A stretch of 33,412 nt of DNA from Hymenobacter coccineus (GCF_001816125.1 NZ_MDZA01000334.1:1-33412); one strand, 5' to 3'. Positions 1-8,420 are shown, numbered from the stretch's first letter. Notes: generated by a model not told the origin, from the letters alone. Numbers and translations are program-made.

Positions 1-1
1 T

Positions 2-706
2 CGCGACCGGGGCGAGGGCTTCTGCCTGCTGAACGACCAGGCCGCCGCCGCCGCCCAGCGCACCCAGGCCGCCCGCGCCCAGGCCGCCCAGGCCGCCGCC
101 GTGGTCACCCAGGCCCGCAACGACTACCGCCAGGCCACCGAGCAAATCAGCGTCTCCGAAGCCCAGATTGCGCAGGCCCAGGCCGCCGCCGACCAAGCCC
201 GGCTCCAGCTTTCCTACACCAAGATATACGCCACCGAAAACGGCCGCGTGACCGGCAAAGCCGTGGATGAGGGGCAGACCGTGGTCGTGGGCCAGCAGCT
301 GCTGCTCATTACCTACGGGCAGTTGTGGGTGACCGCCAACTTTAAGGAAACGCAGCTGGCGCGCATGCGGGTGGGCCAGCCGGTACTGATTGAGGTCGAT
401 ACCTACTCGGGCGAGCAGTTCCGGGGGTCGGTTGAGAGCTTCCAGCGGGGCACTGGGGCGCGCTTCAGCCTGCTACCGGCCGAGAACGCCACCGGCAACT
501 ACGTGAAGGTGGTGCAGCGCATTCCGGTCAAAATTGTGTTCAACGGCCAGCCCGACCTGCACCTGCTGGCCCCCGGCATGTCGGTGACGCCCGAGGTAGA
601 CATCACCGTGGTGCCTACCCAGCAGGCCGCCGACACCACCCACCTCGAGGCCAGCCCCCGCGTGGTGAACCACGAGGCCAGCCGCCGGGTGGGGCCCAAG
701 AAATAA
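2..706 (+). CDS. EmrA/HlyD-family efflux adaptor (periplasmic membrane-fusion protein), 5' end outside the window
   Basis: This is the C-terminal two thirds of a membrane-fusion protein that would bridge an inner-membrane exporter to an outer-membrane channel. The frame is open from base 2, so the true start lies upstream; the internal GTG at 101 is not credible because coding sequence continues before it. An Ala/Gln-rich coiled-coil hairpin comes first, followed by the second half of the lipoyl-like domain (YATENGRVTGKAVDEGQ) and a beta-barrel segment with NFKETQLARM and LLPAENATGNYVKVVQR, the typical EmrA signature. The stop is TAA at 704-706. The exporter that normally pairs with it is the DHA2 permease starting at 1408, with an unrelated orphan gene between them. 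A TolC-like partner, if present, would be upstream and out of view. Confidence 0.88.
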   Translation, partial: RDRGEGFCLLNDQAAAAAQRTQAARAQAAQAAAVVTQARNDYRQATEQISVSEAQIAQAQAAADQARLQLSYTKIYATENGRVTGKAVDEGQTVVVGQQLLLITYGQLWVTANFKETQLARMRVGQPVLIEVDTYSGEQFRGSVESFQRGTGARFSLLPAENATGNYVKVVQRIPVKIVFNGQPDLHLLAPGMSVTPEVDITVVPTQQAADTTHLEASPRVVNHEASRRVGPKK

Positions 707-740
707 CTTTTTGACTGTCAAGCTCAACCCTCCTTCACTT

Positions 741-1373
741 ATGGAAGCCCCCACCCCTCCCGGCCGCTGGGAAGCCGACCTCAACGGCTTTTTTGCCACC
801 CTCGCGCAAGAGGACCAGACGTTTATCGACAACCTAAAGCGCCAGACCGATTTTTATCACAACACAGCCCGTCCGGCTCTCGAAACGGCCGCCGCCGCCC
901 TGCACCCACACGCCCGCACCTGCGAAACCGGCTTCGACGATGGCCGCGTGTACCTCATCGTGCGGCACTTAGAGGGCCCCGTCGAGTTCCAATACGCCGT
1001 GGTAGCCGAGGTGCGCATCGAGGCTGTGCTGCCCTACGTGCACTGCTGGTTTGAGGAAAACAAGCTGGCCAAGGCCATCGCTGCCGAGCAAGGCCAGCCC
1101 GAGGCGCCGCCCAAAGATGACAAAGGCGGAGAAAAGGAGGACAAGGGCGACGACAGCAAAGAAGAAGGCGACGATGATAAAGCGGAAGGTGGCGACGAGA
1201 AGCAAGACGACAAGGAGCCGACCCGCACCAAAACCATCGAGCTGCTGAGCACCTGGCGCGACGACCGCCAGCTAGAGAGCGTGACGCAGGAAGAAATACT
1301 CACCGATTTCCTCAACCATTATAAAGAAGCCGTGGCGCAGGCGCGCACCCACCTGCACACCACGCCGCGCTAG
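741..1373 (+). CDS. Hypothetical protein with a Lys/Asp/Glu-rich insert, inside the efflux operon
   Basis: I do not recognise this 210-residue protein. The frame opens at a TTG at 711, but ATG 741 gives a cleaner start (MEAPTPPGRW). There is no signal peptide or membrane segment, so it is probably cytoplasmic. Residues 1-118 look folded and helical/mixed. Residues about 121-160 are an extreme low-complexity tract of K, D, E and G, and residues 161-210 resume a helical fold (TIELLSTWRDD, EEILTDFLNHY). The tract therefore looks like a flexible loop inserted into one domain. The gene starts 35 bp after the adaptor stop and ends 34 bp before the exporter start, so it is probably co-transcribed with both. 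A role in efflux is only suggested by position. Confidence 0.75.
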   Translation: MEAPTPPGRWEADLNGFFATLAQEDQTFIDNLKRQTDFYHNTARPALETAAAALHPHARTCETGFDDGRVYLIVRHLEGPVEFQYAVVAEVRIEAVLPYVHCWFEENKLAKAIAAEQGQPEAPPKDDKGGEKEDKGDDSKEEGDDDKAEGGDEKQDDKEPTRTKTIELLSTWRDDRQLESVTQEEILTDFLNHYKEAVAQARTHLHTTPR

Positions 1374-1407
1374 CGCCGGCCACCTTTTCCTTCCTTTTTC
1401 CTTCGCC

Positions 1408-3027
1408 ATGGCGCAAACGCAAACCTTGTCCAAGCCCGCCGGGGCCGCGCTGGCCGGCAACCTCAAGTGGGCCATCGCCATCACGGTGGCGCTGGGCACG
1501 TTTATGGACGTGCTGGACAACTCCAGCGTGTCGGTGGCCCTGCAAAACATCGGCGGCAGCCTGGGGGCCTCGCAAGACGACGTGACTTGGGTGATTACGG
1601 TGCTGTTGCTGGCTAAGGCCGTGATGCTGCCCACGGCCAGCTTTTTGTCCACGGCCATTGGGCGGTCGCGCCTGTTTATGCTGGCGCTGGTGGCCTACGG
1701 GGTGTCGTCGCTGCTGTGCGGGCTCTCAACGTCGCTGGGCATGTTGCTGGTAATGCGGGCCTTCCAAGGCCTGTGCGGCGGCATTATTCCGCCTGTCGGC
1801 CAGGCCATTCTCAAAGATTCCTTCCCGCCCGCCGAGCAGGGGCAGGCGTTTGCGCTGTTTGGGGTGGCCACGGTGGTGGCCCCCACGGTGGGGCCCCTGC
1901 TCTGCGGCTGGCTCGTGGACAGCTACAGCTGGCACTGGGTGTTTTTCGTCAACGTGCCCATCGCCCTCATCACCGCGTTCCTGGTAACGGCCCTGGTAAA
2001 GGATCCGCCGGAGCTGGTGAAGGAAAAGGCCAACGCCTGGGCCAAGGGCATCAGCGTGGACTACATCGGCCTTAGCCTGCTAGGTCTGGGCCTGAGCGCG
2101 TTGCAGTACGTATTGAGCCGGGGCGAGCGCGAGGACTGGTTCAGCTCGCAAGCCATTATCCTGCTCAGCGTGGCGGCGGCGGTGCTGCTGGTGGGCGGCA
2201 TTGTTTGGGAAATGCGCACCAAAAACCCGCTCCTCGACCTGAGTTTGTTCCGCAACCGCACGTTCACGGCGGCCATGCTGGTCATGTTTGTGGTGGGGGC
2301 CCTGCTCTACGGCAGCACCACGCAGCTGCCGCAGTTTTTGCAGTCGCTGCTGGGCTACCGGGCCGTCGATAGCGGCCTGGCCATCACACCGGGCGGCCTG
2401 TCGCTCATTTTGCTGATGCCGATAGTGGGCTGGCTGACGGGCAAGGTGCAGGCCCGCTGGCTGATTGCCTTTGGCCTAGTCGTCAGCTCCCTGGCCTGCT
2501 TCAACTATGCCCACATCCTCAGCACCAGTGTCGATTTCCGCACGGTGGCCACGGCGCGCATTTACCAGAGCCTGGGGCTGGGCTTCTTGTTCGTGCCCAT
2601 CAGCGTGGCCTCCTACGTGGGCCTGGCCAAGTCCAAAACCAACCAGGTGGCCATGTTCACCAACCTGGTGCAGACGATTGGGGGCGGCTTTGGTATCGCG
2701 GCCATCGAAACCGTAATTGCCCGCCGCAGCCAGTTCCACCAAAGCCGCATCATCGACCACCTTTCCTTCACCAACCCCGACTACGCGGCGGGCCTGCGCC
2801 AGTTCGCCACCTCCGTGTTCGGCCGGGTCAACGCCAACGGGGCCGATGCCATGCGGCAGGCCCAGGGGGCCCTCTACCGCATTGTGCAGCAACAGGCCAC
2901 CACCCTGGCCTACACCGACGCCTTTTACCTGCTGGGTTTCGCCTGCATCTTCTCGGTGGGCCTCGTGTTTTTGATGAAGCCCAACAAGCTTGGCGCGGGC
3001 AGCAAGGGCGCCGATGCGGCTGCTTGA
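1408..3027 (+). CDS. DHA2-family (EmrB/QacA-type) drug:H+ antiporter, MFS
   Basis: This 539-residue inner-membrane protein has about 14 hydrophobic segments, the layout of the 14-TM DHA2 drug:proton antiporters, and is of normal length. TM1 carries the family-type FMDVLDNSSVSVAL stretch, the TM2-TM3 loop contains GRSRLFM (motif A-like), and TM5 has the antiporter motif C region APTVGPLLCGWL. A long loop before the last TM (around residues 440-490) is also typical. With the upstream EmrA-like adaptor it would export amphipathic drugs or metabolites across both membranes. The substrate cannot be read from the sequence. The start is ATG 1408, after a short pyrimidine-rich leader. Confidence 0.92.
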   Translation: MAQTQTLSKPAGAALAGNLKWAIAITVALGTFMDVLDNSSVSVALQNIGGSLGASQDDVTWVITVLLLAKAVMLPTASFLSTAIGRSRLFMLALVAYGVSSLLCGLSTSLGMLLVMRAFQGLCGGIIPPVGQAILKDSFPPAEQGQAFALFGVATVVAPTVGPLLCGWLVDSYSWHWVFFVNVPIALITAFLVTALVKDPPELVKEKANAWAKGISVDYIGLSLLGLGLSALQYVLSRGEREDWFSSQAIILLSVAAAVLLVGGIVWEMRTKNPLLDLSLFRNRTFTAAMLVMFVVGALLYGSTTQLPQFLQSLLGYRAVDSGLAITPGGLSLILLMPIVGWLTGKVQARWLIAFGLVVSSLACFNYAHILSTSVDFRTVATARIYQSLGLGFLFVPISVASYVGLAKSKTNQVAMFTNLVQTIGGGFGIAAIETVIARRSQFHQSRIIDHLSFTNPDYAAGLRQFATSVFGRVNANGADAMRQAQGALYRIVQQQATTLAYTDAFYLLGFACIFSVGLVFLMKPNKLGAGSKGADAAA

Positions 3028-3070
3028 GGCCGGCGGCCTTACCCCCACGTGCGCTGCCAACCGCCACGCT

Positions 3071-3079
3071 TATCTTGCC
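3071..3079 (+). promoter_or_regulatory. TATCTTGC box, a likely -7 element close to the start of the NTF2-like gene
   Basis: TATCTTGCC lies only a few bases before ATG 3084. It resembles the Bacteroidota -7 consensus TAnnTTTG with one T missing. If used, the transcript would be leaderless or nearly so. This is inferred from the motif and spacing only. Confidence 0.35.
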
Positions 3080-3083
3080 CGTT

Positions 3084-3539
3084 ATGAAAATTCTCCCAGG
3101 TATTTTATCTGCGTTTTTGCTACTGGGCACAGCGGCGCACGCCCAAACCACCACGGCCGAAACCGCCGCCGTGAAGCAAACCATTACCACTTTTTTTGAC
3201 GGTATGCGGCGCGGCGACAGCACGCTGGTGCGCCGCACACTGGCCCCAGGGGCTGTATTTCACGGCATCGGCGGCCAACCCGTTGCCTTGCAAACGGAGA
3301 GCATCGCCGGTTTTTTGAAAGCGGTGGGTACGCCTCACGCCGAGGTTTGGGACGAGCGCGTGCAATTTGAGCGCGTGCTCATCGACGCCAACTTGGCCAG
3401 CGTGTGGGCACCGTATGAGTTTTACCTGGGCAGCAAATTCAGCCACTGCGGCTACGATTCCTTTCAATTGGTGAAGCTGGCCAGTGGCTGGAAAATCGCG
3501 CATATCATCGACACGCGTCGTAAGGAGAAGTGCAAATAG
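3084..3539 (+). CDS. Secreted NTF2-like (SnoaL/DUF4440-type) protein
   Basis: This 151-residue protein starts at ATG 3084; the open frame back to 3024 has no signal-like sequence. Residues 1-19 form a signal peptide (MKILPGILSAFLLLGTAAHA, cut before QTTT). The mature part follows the cone-shaped NTF2-like pattern: an N-terminal helix VKQTITTFFDGMRRGD, then AVFHGIG, a central FLKAVGTPHAEVWDERVQ, and terminal strands ASVWAPYEFYLG and YDSFQLVKLASGWKIAHIIDTR. These domains bind small ligands or act as isomerase-type enzymes, but most secreted Bacteroidota members have no assigned role. It lies 57 bp after the exporter stop and appears to have its own promoter-like box. Confidence 0.8.
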   Translation: MKILPGILSAFLLLGTAAHAQTTTAETAAVKQTITTFFDGMRRGDSTLVRRTLAPGAVFHGIGGQPVALQTESIAGFLKAVGTPHAEVWDERVQFERVLIDANLASVWAPYEFYLGSKFSHCGYDSFQLVKLASGWKIAHIIDTRRKEKCK

Positions 3540-3560
3540 CCATTGGCCTACTTTGCGCCC

Positions 3561-4088
3561 ATGGAACCCAAACGCTACCCCCGGCAGCTTTCGCGCGGGG
3601 CCAACAACGCCGCCATTGCCCTTTCCCTAACTGAAGTCGGCAAGATTTTCAGCTAGGACACGCGCTCTGACATTGGCTCGGAGGCCGAGAAAATGCGCTT
3701 TGCCAACGAGGTCAACGGCCTAGTAGTAAAGTTTAGTCGCCTAGAAGTAAACGAAACGCTCGGCGTCGATATGCTCGTAATGGAGCGCCTCTATCCCCTC
3801 GATTTTCGGGCCCACGAAGCGGAGATCCGCGAAATACAGTTCGACGTATTCGCTGATGAGCTGCGCACGCTCCACGCCGCCGGCTTCGCTCACCACGACC
3901 TTCAGCGGCCCTCCAACCTGCCCGGCGAGCGGTTCGACAATATCCTACTCACCGCCCAAAGCCTGCGGCTGATTGACGTAGGCATTTCAGTGCTGCACCG
4001 GCAGGTAGGCGAGGCGTTTTTCAACGCCTACGTGCAGCGGGAATTAGAAGAATTGGCGCGGTTTAGGGCGTTCTTTTTGGGTCGGTAA
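3561..4088 (+). pseudogene. Protein-kinase-like protein interrupted by an in-frame TAG
   Basis: From ATG 3561, just after a TACTTTGCGCCC promoter-like box, one frame runs to 4088 (about 175 codons) except for a TAG at 3654-3656 (codon 32). The sequence on both sides reads as coding and nothing else is broken. The C-terminal half has kinase-like features: MLVMERLYPLDF as a hinge-like segment, HHDLQRPSN as a catalytic-loop-like motif, FDNILLT, and LIDVGIS in the place of DFG. The whole is short for a kinase and lacks a clear glycine-rich loop, so it may be a small lipid/LPS-kinase-like or RIO-like protein. A single substitution from a sense codon would explain the stop. The 3' end overlaps the convergent dioxygenase gene by 26 bp. 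Sequencing error is possible. Confidence 0.6.
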
Positions 4089-4818
4089 TAAACCCATAGC
4101 GCCCCACGTCGCGCCGTTCGCGCCAGGCCAGCCCCGCGGGCAGCTCCTGGGCCGCAAACTCCAGGTGAATCACCCGCAGCGGCCGGTCGCTGGTGCTGCG
4201 GTTGGAAGCGTGCAGCAGCAGAGGCTTCATCAGCATCGCGCCGCCTGCGGGCACAGCGCACACCGCAGCGGTGGCCGTGTGGCCGGTAATGGTTTCAGCG
4301 GGCACCACGCCGCGCCGGTGCGAACCGGGCACCACTTTCAGGGCCCCATTGGTGGCGTCGCAGTCGTCGAGGTGTAGGCGCACGGTCACGGTATTTTCGA
4401 GCACTGCCACCGGCGGCTGCACCGCTACCCAGCCAGCCTTGGCCGTCCAGGGCCCAAACCCGGGCACAACGGCGCGGTGCGCTACGTTAATCATCAAATC
4501 CTGATGCCAGGCCACCAGCCAATTCGACCCCGCCGGCTTGTCGAAATAAATAGCCTTGGTGAGGTGGCAGCCGGCCGGAAACAATTCGCCCAACACGTCA
4601 CGCAGCGCAGCAGTATTTAATAGGGCCCCCAGCGCCGGTATTTCGCCCAGCAAATTTCGAATTGCAAACACGTCCTGGCTACGCCGAAAATTTGCGCCAG
4701 CCGCGGGGGCACTTTCGATGCAGTGCAGCAGGGCGGCTATTTCAGACTGGGTAAACAGCTGCGGGATAATTGCGAAGCCCGACTCTTGGAGTGGCCGAAC
4801 TGATGCAGAAGTGACCAT
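4063..4818 (-). CDS. Phytanoyl-CoA dioxygenase (PhyH) family Fe(II)/2-oxoglutarate oxygenase
   Basis: This 251-residue protein has the double-stranded beta-helix pattern of PhyH enzymes, which hydroxylate lipophilic or small substrates using Fe(II), O2 and 2-oxoglutarate. The iron site is visible as H105-x-D107 in WHQDLMI with the distal H203 in PLLLHASNR. R212 or R215 (DRPLRVIHLEF) is the likely 2-oxoglutarate ligand. PGSHRRG is the usual loop before the distal histidine. The ATG at 4818 is preferred over a TTG at 4830 because it leaves the upstream stop just one base away (TGA-T-ATG), a classic translational coupling. The substrate is unknown. The 3' end overlaps the convergent kinase-like pseudogene. 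Confidence 0.85.
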   Translation of the reverse strand: MVTSASVRPLQESGFAIIPQLFTQSEIAALLHCIESAPAAGANFRRSQDVFAIRNLLGEIPALGALLNTAALRDVLGELFPAGCHLTKAIYFDKPAGSNWLVAWHQDLMINVAHRAVVPGFGPWTAKAGWVAVQPPVAVLENTVTVRLHLDDCDATNGALKVVPGSHRRGVVPAETITGHTATAAVCAVPAGGAMLMKPLLLHASNRSTSDRPLRVIHLEFAAQELPAGLAWRERRDVGRYGFITDPKRTP

Positions 4819-4819
4819 A

Positions 4820-5098
4820 TCAATCGCCAAAAGCTACTAAGCCGCAATTAGCTGTAAATGCTTGCTTTAAAATGAAAGCTAAGTTGGGAACAGCTGCCGC
4901 AACAGCAGACGTCAGCATCGCCCGCTTTTGTTGCACGTTCTGACTCATCCATCGGAACTTGCCGTAATAATCGAGGTGGCTTTCGATAATCTTTAAATCC
5001 TGTGCTGCTACAAATTCCTCATATTCAATACCGCCGACATAGGTTAAGCCCCAGTGATGCACGGGTTTTTCGTCGGGGATAAAACTAAAATCTAGCAC
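4820..5098 (-). CDS. Small hypothetical protein, translationally coupled to the dioxygenase
   Basis: I do not recognise this 92-residue protein. It opens with a GTG at 5098; an in-frame stop lies just upstream, so there is no longer version. The first 60 residues are polar with many aromatics (FSFIPDEKPVHHWGLTY, EYEEF, HLDYYGKFRWMSQ), and residues 63-80 form a weakly hydrophobic stretch (MLTSAVAAAVPNLAFIL). There is no signal peptide. Its TGA stop is followed one base later by the ATG of the PhyH gene, so the two are almost certainly read from one message. Promoter and function are not evident. Confidence 0.6.
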   Translation of the reverse strand: MLDFSFIPDEKPVHHWGLTYVGGIEYEEFVAAQDLKIIESHLDYYGKFRWMSQNVQQKRAMLTSAVAAAVPNLAFILKQAFTANCGLVAFGD

Positions 5099-5119
5099 TA
5101 TCTGGAATTAATTTATTCG

Positions 5120-5175
5120 AACGTCATGCTCATCTGGCGTCCCCGCAGTTAAAGTGCTTCGCTCTGCATGACGTT
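5120..5175. repeat. Short palindromic repeat with AACGTCATGC ends
   Basis: The 10-bp ends AACGTCATGC (5120-5129) and GCATGACGTT (5166-5175) are perfect inverted repeats around a 36-bp centre. The right end is followed by G and six Ts on the plus strand. The ends resemble those of the larger palindromic elements at 27708 and 29075, suggesting a shortened member of the same family. It separates the ispG stop from the orphan starting at 5098. Confidence 0.6.
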
Positions 5176-5197
5176 GTTTTTTCTCGTGGTTAAATGC

Positions 5198-7204
5198 TTA
5201 AGCCCCCACCGGCTCCCCTATCACTTCCTTCTCAATCCATTTCCCATCTTCGCGCATTAGTTCGATTAGTTCGTCCACGGCGCGTTCTTCGGGGACGGCT
5301 TTTTTGATGACGTCCTGGCCGCGGTAGAGGGCAATTTTGCCCTTGCCTACGCCTACGTAGCCGTAGTCGGCGTCGGCCATTTCGCCGGGGCCGTTCACGA
5401 TGCAGCCCATGATTCCGATTTTAATGCCCTTGAGGTGGTCGGTTCGCTGGCGGATCATGGCGGTGGTTTCCTGCAAGTCGAACAGGGTGCGGCCGCAGCT
5501 GGGGCAGCTGATGTACTCGGTCTTGCTCATGCGGGTGCGCGCCGCCTGCAAAATGCCAAAACTGAGCTGGTTGAGGCCATCGATCCGGGTCTGCCATTCT
5601 TCCTGCGATGCCTCGGGCAGCAGTTCTGTGCCCAGTGCAATACCATCACCGAGGCCGTCGATGAGCAGCCCCCCCGCATCGGTGGCGGCGTCGAGCTGTG
5701 TTTGGGCGGCCGGTTGGGGCCCGTAAGACCGGCAAATAACGACCGGGCAGTTCACGCCGGCATTGATTACTTCGAAGAATGCCCGGCGCATTTCCGGCAT
5801 GGCGTGGGCGTTGGTCGTCACAAAGACCAGCACCACGGTACGGTCGTCGCGCAAGCGAGCAAGCAGGGGGGCATCGAGGACGTCTAGGCTCAGCATCAGG
5901 AAATTGAGCTGCGGGTGGTGCTCAGGCAGTCCGCTTCGGCGGGGGTCGGCCATGTAGCGGTCGGCCGTCATCAGGGGGAAGTGGTCGGGGCGGCGCCCGC
6001 CGTCGGCCCAGGCGGTGTAGTTCACGATTTCCTTCAGGCCATTGGGCAGCATGAAGGGCACTGGCCGTTCGCCGGTATAGATGTAATCGGCCCCCAGGTC
6101 CGACATCTGAAATTTGTCGAGGAACGGCGAGTACAGGTGGCCGGCGGCGCGCAGATCGCCGTACTCCAGCCGCGGCAGGCGCGAGAGGTCGGCGATGACG
6201 CGCGGCACGTTTAGGCCCCCGAAGTTCAGCACCTCGTGGGTGGAGCGGCGCAGGTACTGGAACGGGTTGATGGGCTCGGTACCCTCCAGCGGCCGAATGG
6301 GCCGGGCCGTGGCGGCGCGGCCCACGTAGCGGTCAATCAGCATGCGGGCCACGGGGGCCTCGGCCTCGGGGGCTTCCGTCAGGCTCACGCGCACGGTGTC
6401 GCCCAGGCCGTCTTCGAGCAGCGTGCCGATGCCCACGGCCGATTTGATGCGGCCGTCCTCGGCTTCGCCGGCCTCCGTCACGCCCAGGTGCAGCGGGTAG
6501 GGTTGCAGGCCTTCTTCGTCGAGCTTTTGCACCAGCAGGCGGTAGGCCTGCACCATCACCTGGGTGTTGCTGGCCTTCATGCTCAGCACCACATCATAGT
6601 AATTTTCTTCTTCGCAGAGGCGCAAGAATTCCAGCGCCGACTCCACCATGCCCAGCGGCGTGTCGCCGTAACGGCTCAGGATCCGGTCGCTCAGCGAGCC
6701 GTGGTTGGTGCCGATGCGCATGGCCGTGCCGTACTGCTTGCAAATTTTCACCAGCGGCCGGAACCGCTCGCGGATGCGCTCGACCTCGGCCGCGTAGCTG
6801 GCGTCGGTGTAGTCAATCTCCTCGAAGCGTTTTTTGTCGGCGTAGTTGCCCGGGTTCACGCGCACTTTCTCCACGATGCGGGCGGCCAGCTCGGCAGCGT
6901 TGGGCGTGAAGTGGATATCGGCAATGAGCGGCACGTTGCAGCCGCGGGCCCGCAGTTCCTTCTTGATTTCCAGCAGGTTCTGGGCCTCCTTCACGCTGGG
7001 GGCCGTAATGCGCACGTACTCGCAGCCGGCGGCCACCATGCGCAGGGTTTGCTCCACCGAACCTTGCGTGTCCATCGTGTCCACGGTGGTCATGCTCTGC
7101 ACACGGATGGGGTAGTCGCCGCCCATGGGCACGCCGCCGATGTTTACTACCCGCGCCACGCGGCGCTGGTACTCAGTCAGGCTGGGGCAATACGTCTTGT
7201 TCAT
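5198..7204 (-). CDS. ispG: 4-hydroxy-3-methylbut-2-enyl diphosphate synthase, large Bacteroidota type
   Basis: This enzyme catalyses the penultimate step of the MEP isoprenoid pathway, reductive conversion of MEcPP to HMBPP, with a [4Fe-4S] cluster in the cytoplasm. The 668-residue protein has the N-terminal TIM barrel (VNIGGVPMGGDYPIRVQSMT, then DIHFTP and VRVNPGNYAD), a long insert at about residues 300-530, and the C-terminal cluster domain. The cluster ligands are C567, C570 (SCPSCGRT), C601 and E608 (GCIVNGPGE). E. coli-type enzymes are near 370 residues; the large insert is the usual plant/Bacteroidota/Chlamydia form, so the length is normal here. The start is ATG 7204, with a TAnnTTTG promoter about 43 bp upstream. 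It is apparently monocistronic. Confidence 0.97.
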   Translation of the reverse strand: MNKTYCPSLTEYQRRVARVVNIGGVPMGGDYPIRVQSMTTVDTMDTQGSVEQTLRMVAAGCEYVRITAPSVKEAQNLLEIKKELRARGCNVPLIADIHFTPNAAELAARIVEKVRVNPGNYADKKRFEEIDYTDASYAAEVERIRERFRPLVKICKQYGTAMRIGTNHGSLSDRILSRYGDTPLGMVESALEFLRLCEEENYYDVVLSMKASNTQVMVQAYRLLVQKLDEEGLQPYPLHLGVTEAGEAEDGRIKSAVGIGTLLEDGLGDTVRVSLTEAPEAEAPVARMLIDRYVGRAATARPIRPLEGTEPINPFQYLRRSTHEVLNFGGLNVPRVIADLSRLPRLEYGDLRAAGHLYSPFLDKFQMSDLGADYIYTGERPVPFMLPNGLKEIVNYTAWADGGRRPDHFPLMTADRYMADPRRSGLPEHHPQLNFLMLSLDVLDAPLLARLRDDRTVVLVFVTTNAHAMPEMRRAFFEVINAGVNCPVVICRSYGPQPAAQTQLDAATDAGGLLIDGLGDGIALGTELLPEASQEEWQTRIDGLNQLSFGILQAARTRMSKTEYISCPSCGRTLFDLQETTAMIRQRTDHLKGIKIGIMGCIVNGPGEMADADYGYVGVGKGKIALYRGQDVIKKAVPEERAVDELIELMREDGKWIEKEVIGEPVGA

Positions 7205-7246
7205 GGCCAGAAACTAGGGGCCCCGGGCGAAAGTTACGGGGTACCA

Positions 7247-7254
7247 CAAAGGTA
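7247..7254 (-). promoter_or_regulatory. Bacteroidota -7 box (TACCTTTG) for ispG
   Basis: On the minus strand this reads TACCTTTG, an exact match to the Bacteroidota TAnnTTTG consensus, 43 bp before the ispG ATG. No convincing -33 TTG was seen. Confidence 0.5.
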
Positions 7255-7445
7255 ACTTGGCGGCGCGGCGTCTGCCCGGTCTATTCTATCGGCCGCCGCG
7301 TTGCAGGGGCCCCACGCCCACGCCTGGGTGGGCGCAAGGCAACCCGTAGCGCGGCCTTGCGCGCAGCGATTTTCGCTGCAACACTCGCACCATTAGGGCC
7401 CGGAACGGCAGTTTCTGCGGCCGCTGAACGGAGCTCAAGAATGTT

Positions 7446-8420
7446 CTATTTGCCTACTTCCAACACGATTTTGCCGATGTGGGCGCTGCTTTCCAGCAAC
7501 TGGTGCGCGGCGGCGGCCTCAGCCAGCGGGAAGGTTTGGTGAATGAGTGGGCGGAGCTGGCCCGCCGCTACCAAGGGCCAAACGTACTGCTCGACGGCCG
7601 CAGCCAACGCTGCTTTAAAATCGGCTGAGCGCGGGCGCAGCGTGCTGCCCGTGATGGTGAGGCGGCGCTGCATCACGGCCAGGGCATCGAAGGCCCCCGC
7701 GCCGCCCTGCGTGGCGTTGATGAACACCAGGCTTCCGTCGTCGCGCAGCAAGCGCAAGTTTTTGGCGATGTAATCGCCGCCCACCATGTCGAGGATGACG
7801 TCGACGCCTTCGCCTTTCAGCACTTGCTCGAAGTCCTCGGTTTTGTAGTTGATGGCCCAATCGGCGCCCAGGTCGCGGCAGGCCGCGCACTTGGCATCCG
7901 AACCCGCCGTGACGGCCACGCGGCTGCCCAGGGCCCGGCCCAGCTGAATGGCCGTGGTGCCAATGCCGCTGCTGCCGCCGTGCACCAGCAGCGTTTCGCC
8001 CGGCTGCAGGGCCCCGCGTTGGAACACGTTGTGCCACACCGTGAACACGGTTTCGGGCAGGGCCGCGGCTTCCACCGGGCTCAGGCCGGCGGGCATGGGC
8101 AGGCAATGCCGGGCGTCGACCACCGCGTATTCGGCGTAGCCGCCGCTCGCCAGCAGGGCGCACACAGCGTCGCCGGGTTGCCAACGCGGGGCCCCGGGGC
8201 CGCAGGCCTCCACCACGCCCGCTATTTCAAGGCCGGGCACCGAGCCCGCCACGTCGCCGCTGCCAGCGTATTTGCCCTGGCGCAGCAGCACATCGGGGCG
8301 GTTCACGCCGGCGGCCTGCACGCGCACCAGCACCTGCCCGGCGGCGGGCCGGGGCGTGGGGGTGTCACCGAGTTGCAATACGTCGGGGCCGCCGGCTTGG
8401 CGAACGGTAATGGCTTTCAT
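7446..8420 (-). CDS. NAD(P)H:quinone oxidoreductase, zeta-crystallin/PIG3-type MDR protein
   Basis: This 324-residue zinc-free medium-chain reductase would reduce quinones or enones with NADPH. The N-terminal GroES-like domain (residues 1-120) contains VLVRVQAAGVNRPDVLLRQG and PGLEIAGVVEACG, the QOR signature. The Rossmann part has ETLLVHGGSSGIGTTAIQL (nucleotide-binding glycines), followed by VTAGSDAKCAACRDLGAD and DVILDMVGGDY. C-terminal IHQTFPLAEAAAAHQLLE and HIGKIVLEV are typical of PIG3-like members. No catalytic zinc ligand set is present. It starts at ATG 8420, 54 bp downstream of the PAS gene stop on the same strand, so co-transcription is possible. The physiological substrate is unknown. 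Confidence 0.92.
   Translation of the reverse strand: MKAITVRQAGGPDVLQLGDTPTPRPAAGQVLVRVQAAGVNRPDVLLRQGKYAGSGDVAGSVPGLEIAGVVEACGPGAPRWQPGDAVCALLASGGYAEYAVVDARHCLPMPAGLSPVEAAALPETVFTVWHNVFQRGALQPGETLLVHGGSSGIGTTAIQLGRALGSRVAVTAGSDAKCAACRDLGADWAINYKTEDFEQVLKGEGVDVILDMVGGDYIAKNLRLLRDDGSLVFINATQGGAGAFDALAVMQRRLTITGSTLRPRSADFKAALAAAVEQYVWPLVAAGQLRPLIHQTFPLAEAAAAHQLLESSAHIGKIVLEVGK

Noticed and set aside
3654..3656. Amber codon as programmed readthrough or pyrrolysine
   Set aside because: No pylT/pylS-like gene or known readthrough context is seen, and Bacteroidota are not known for it; a mutation or sequencing error is simpler.
6236..7255. 339-codon + strand ORF opposite ispG
   Set aside because: It is antisense to the clearly conserved IspG; the translation is His/Gly/Ala/Val-rich without any motif, as expected for the mirror of a GC-rich gene.
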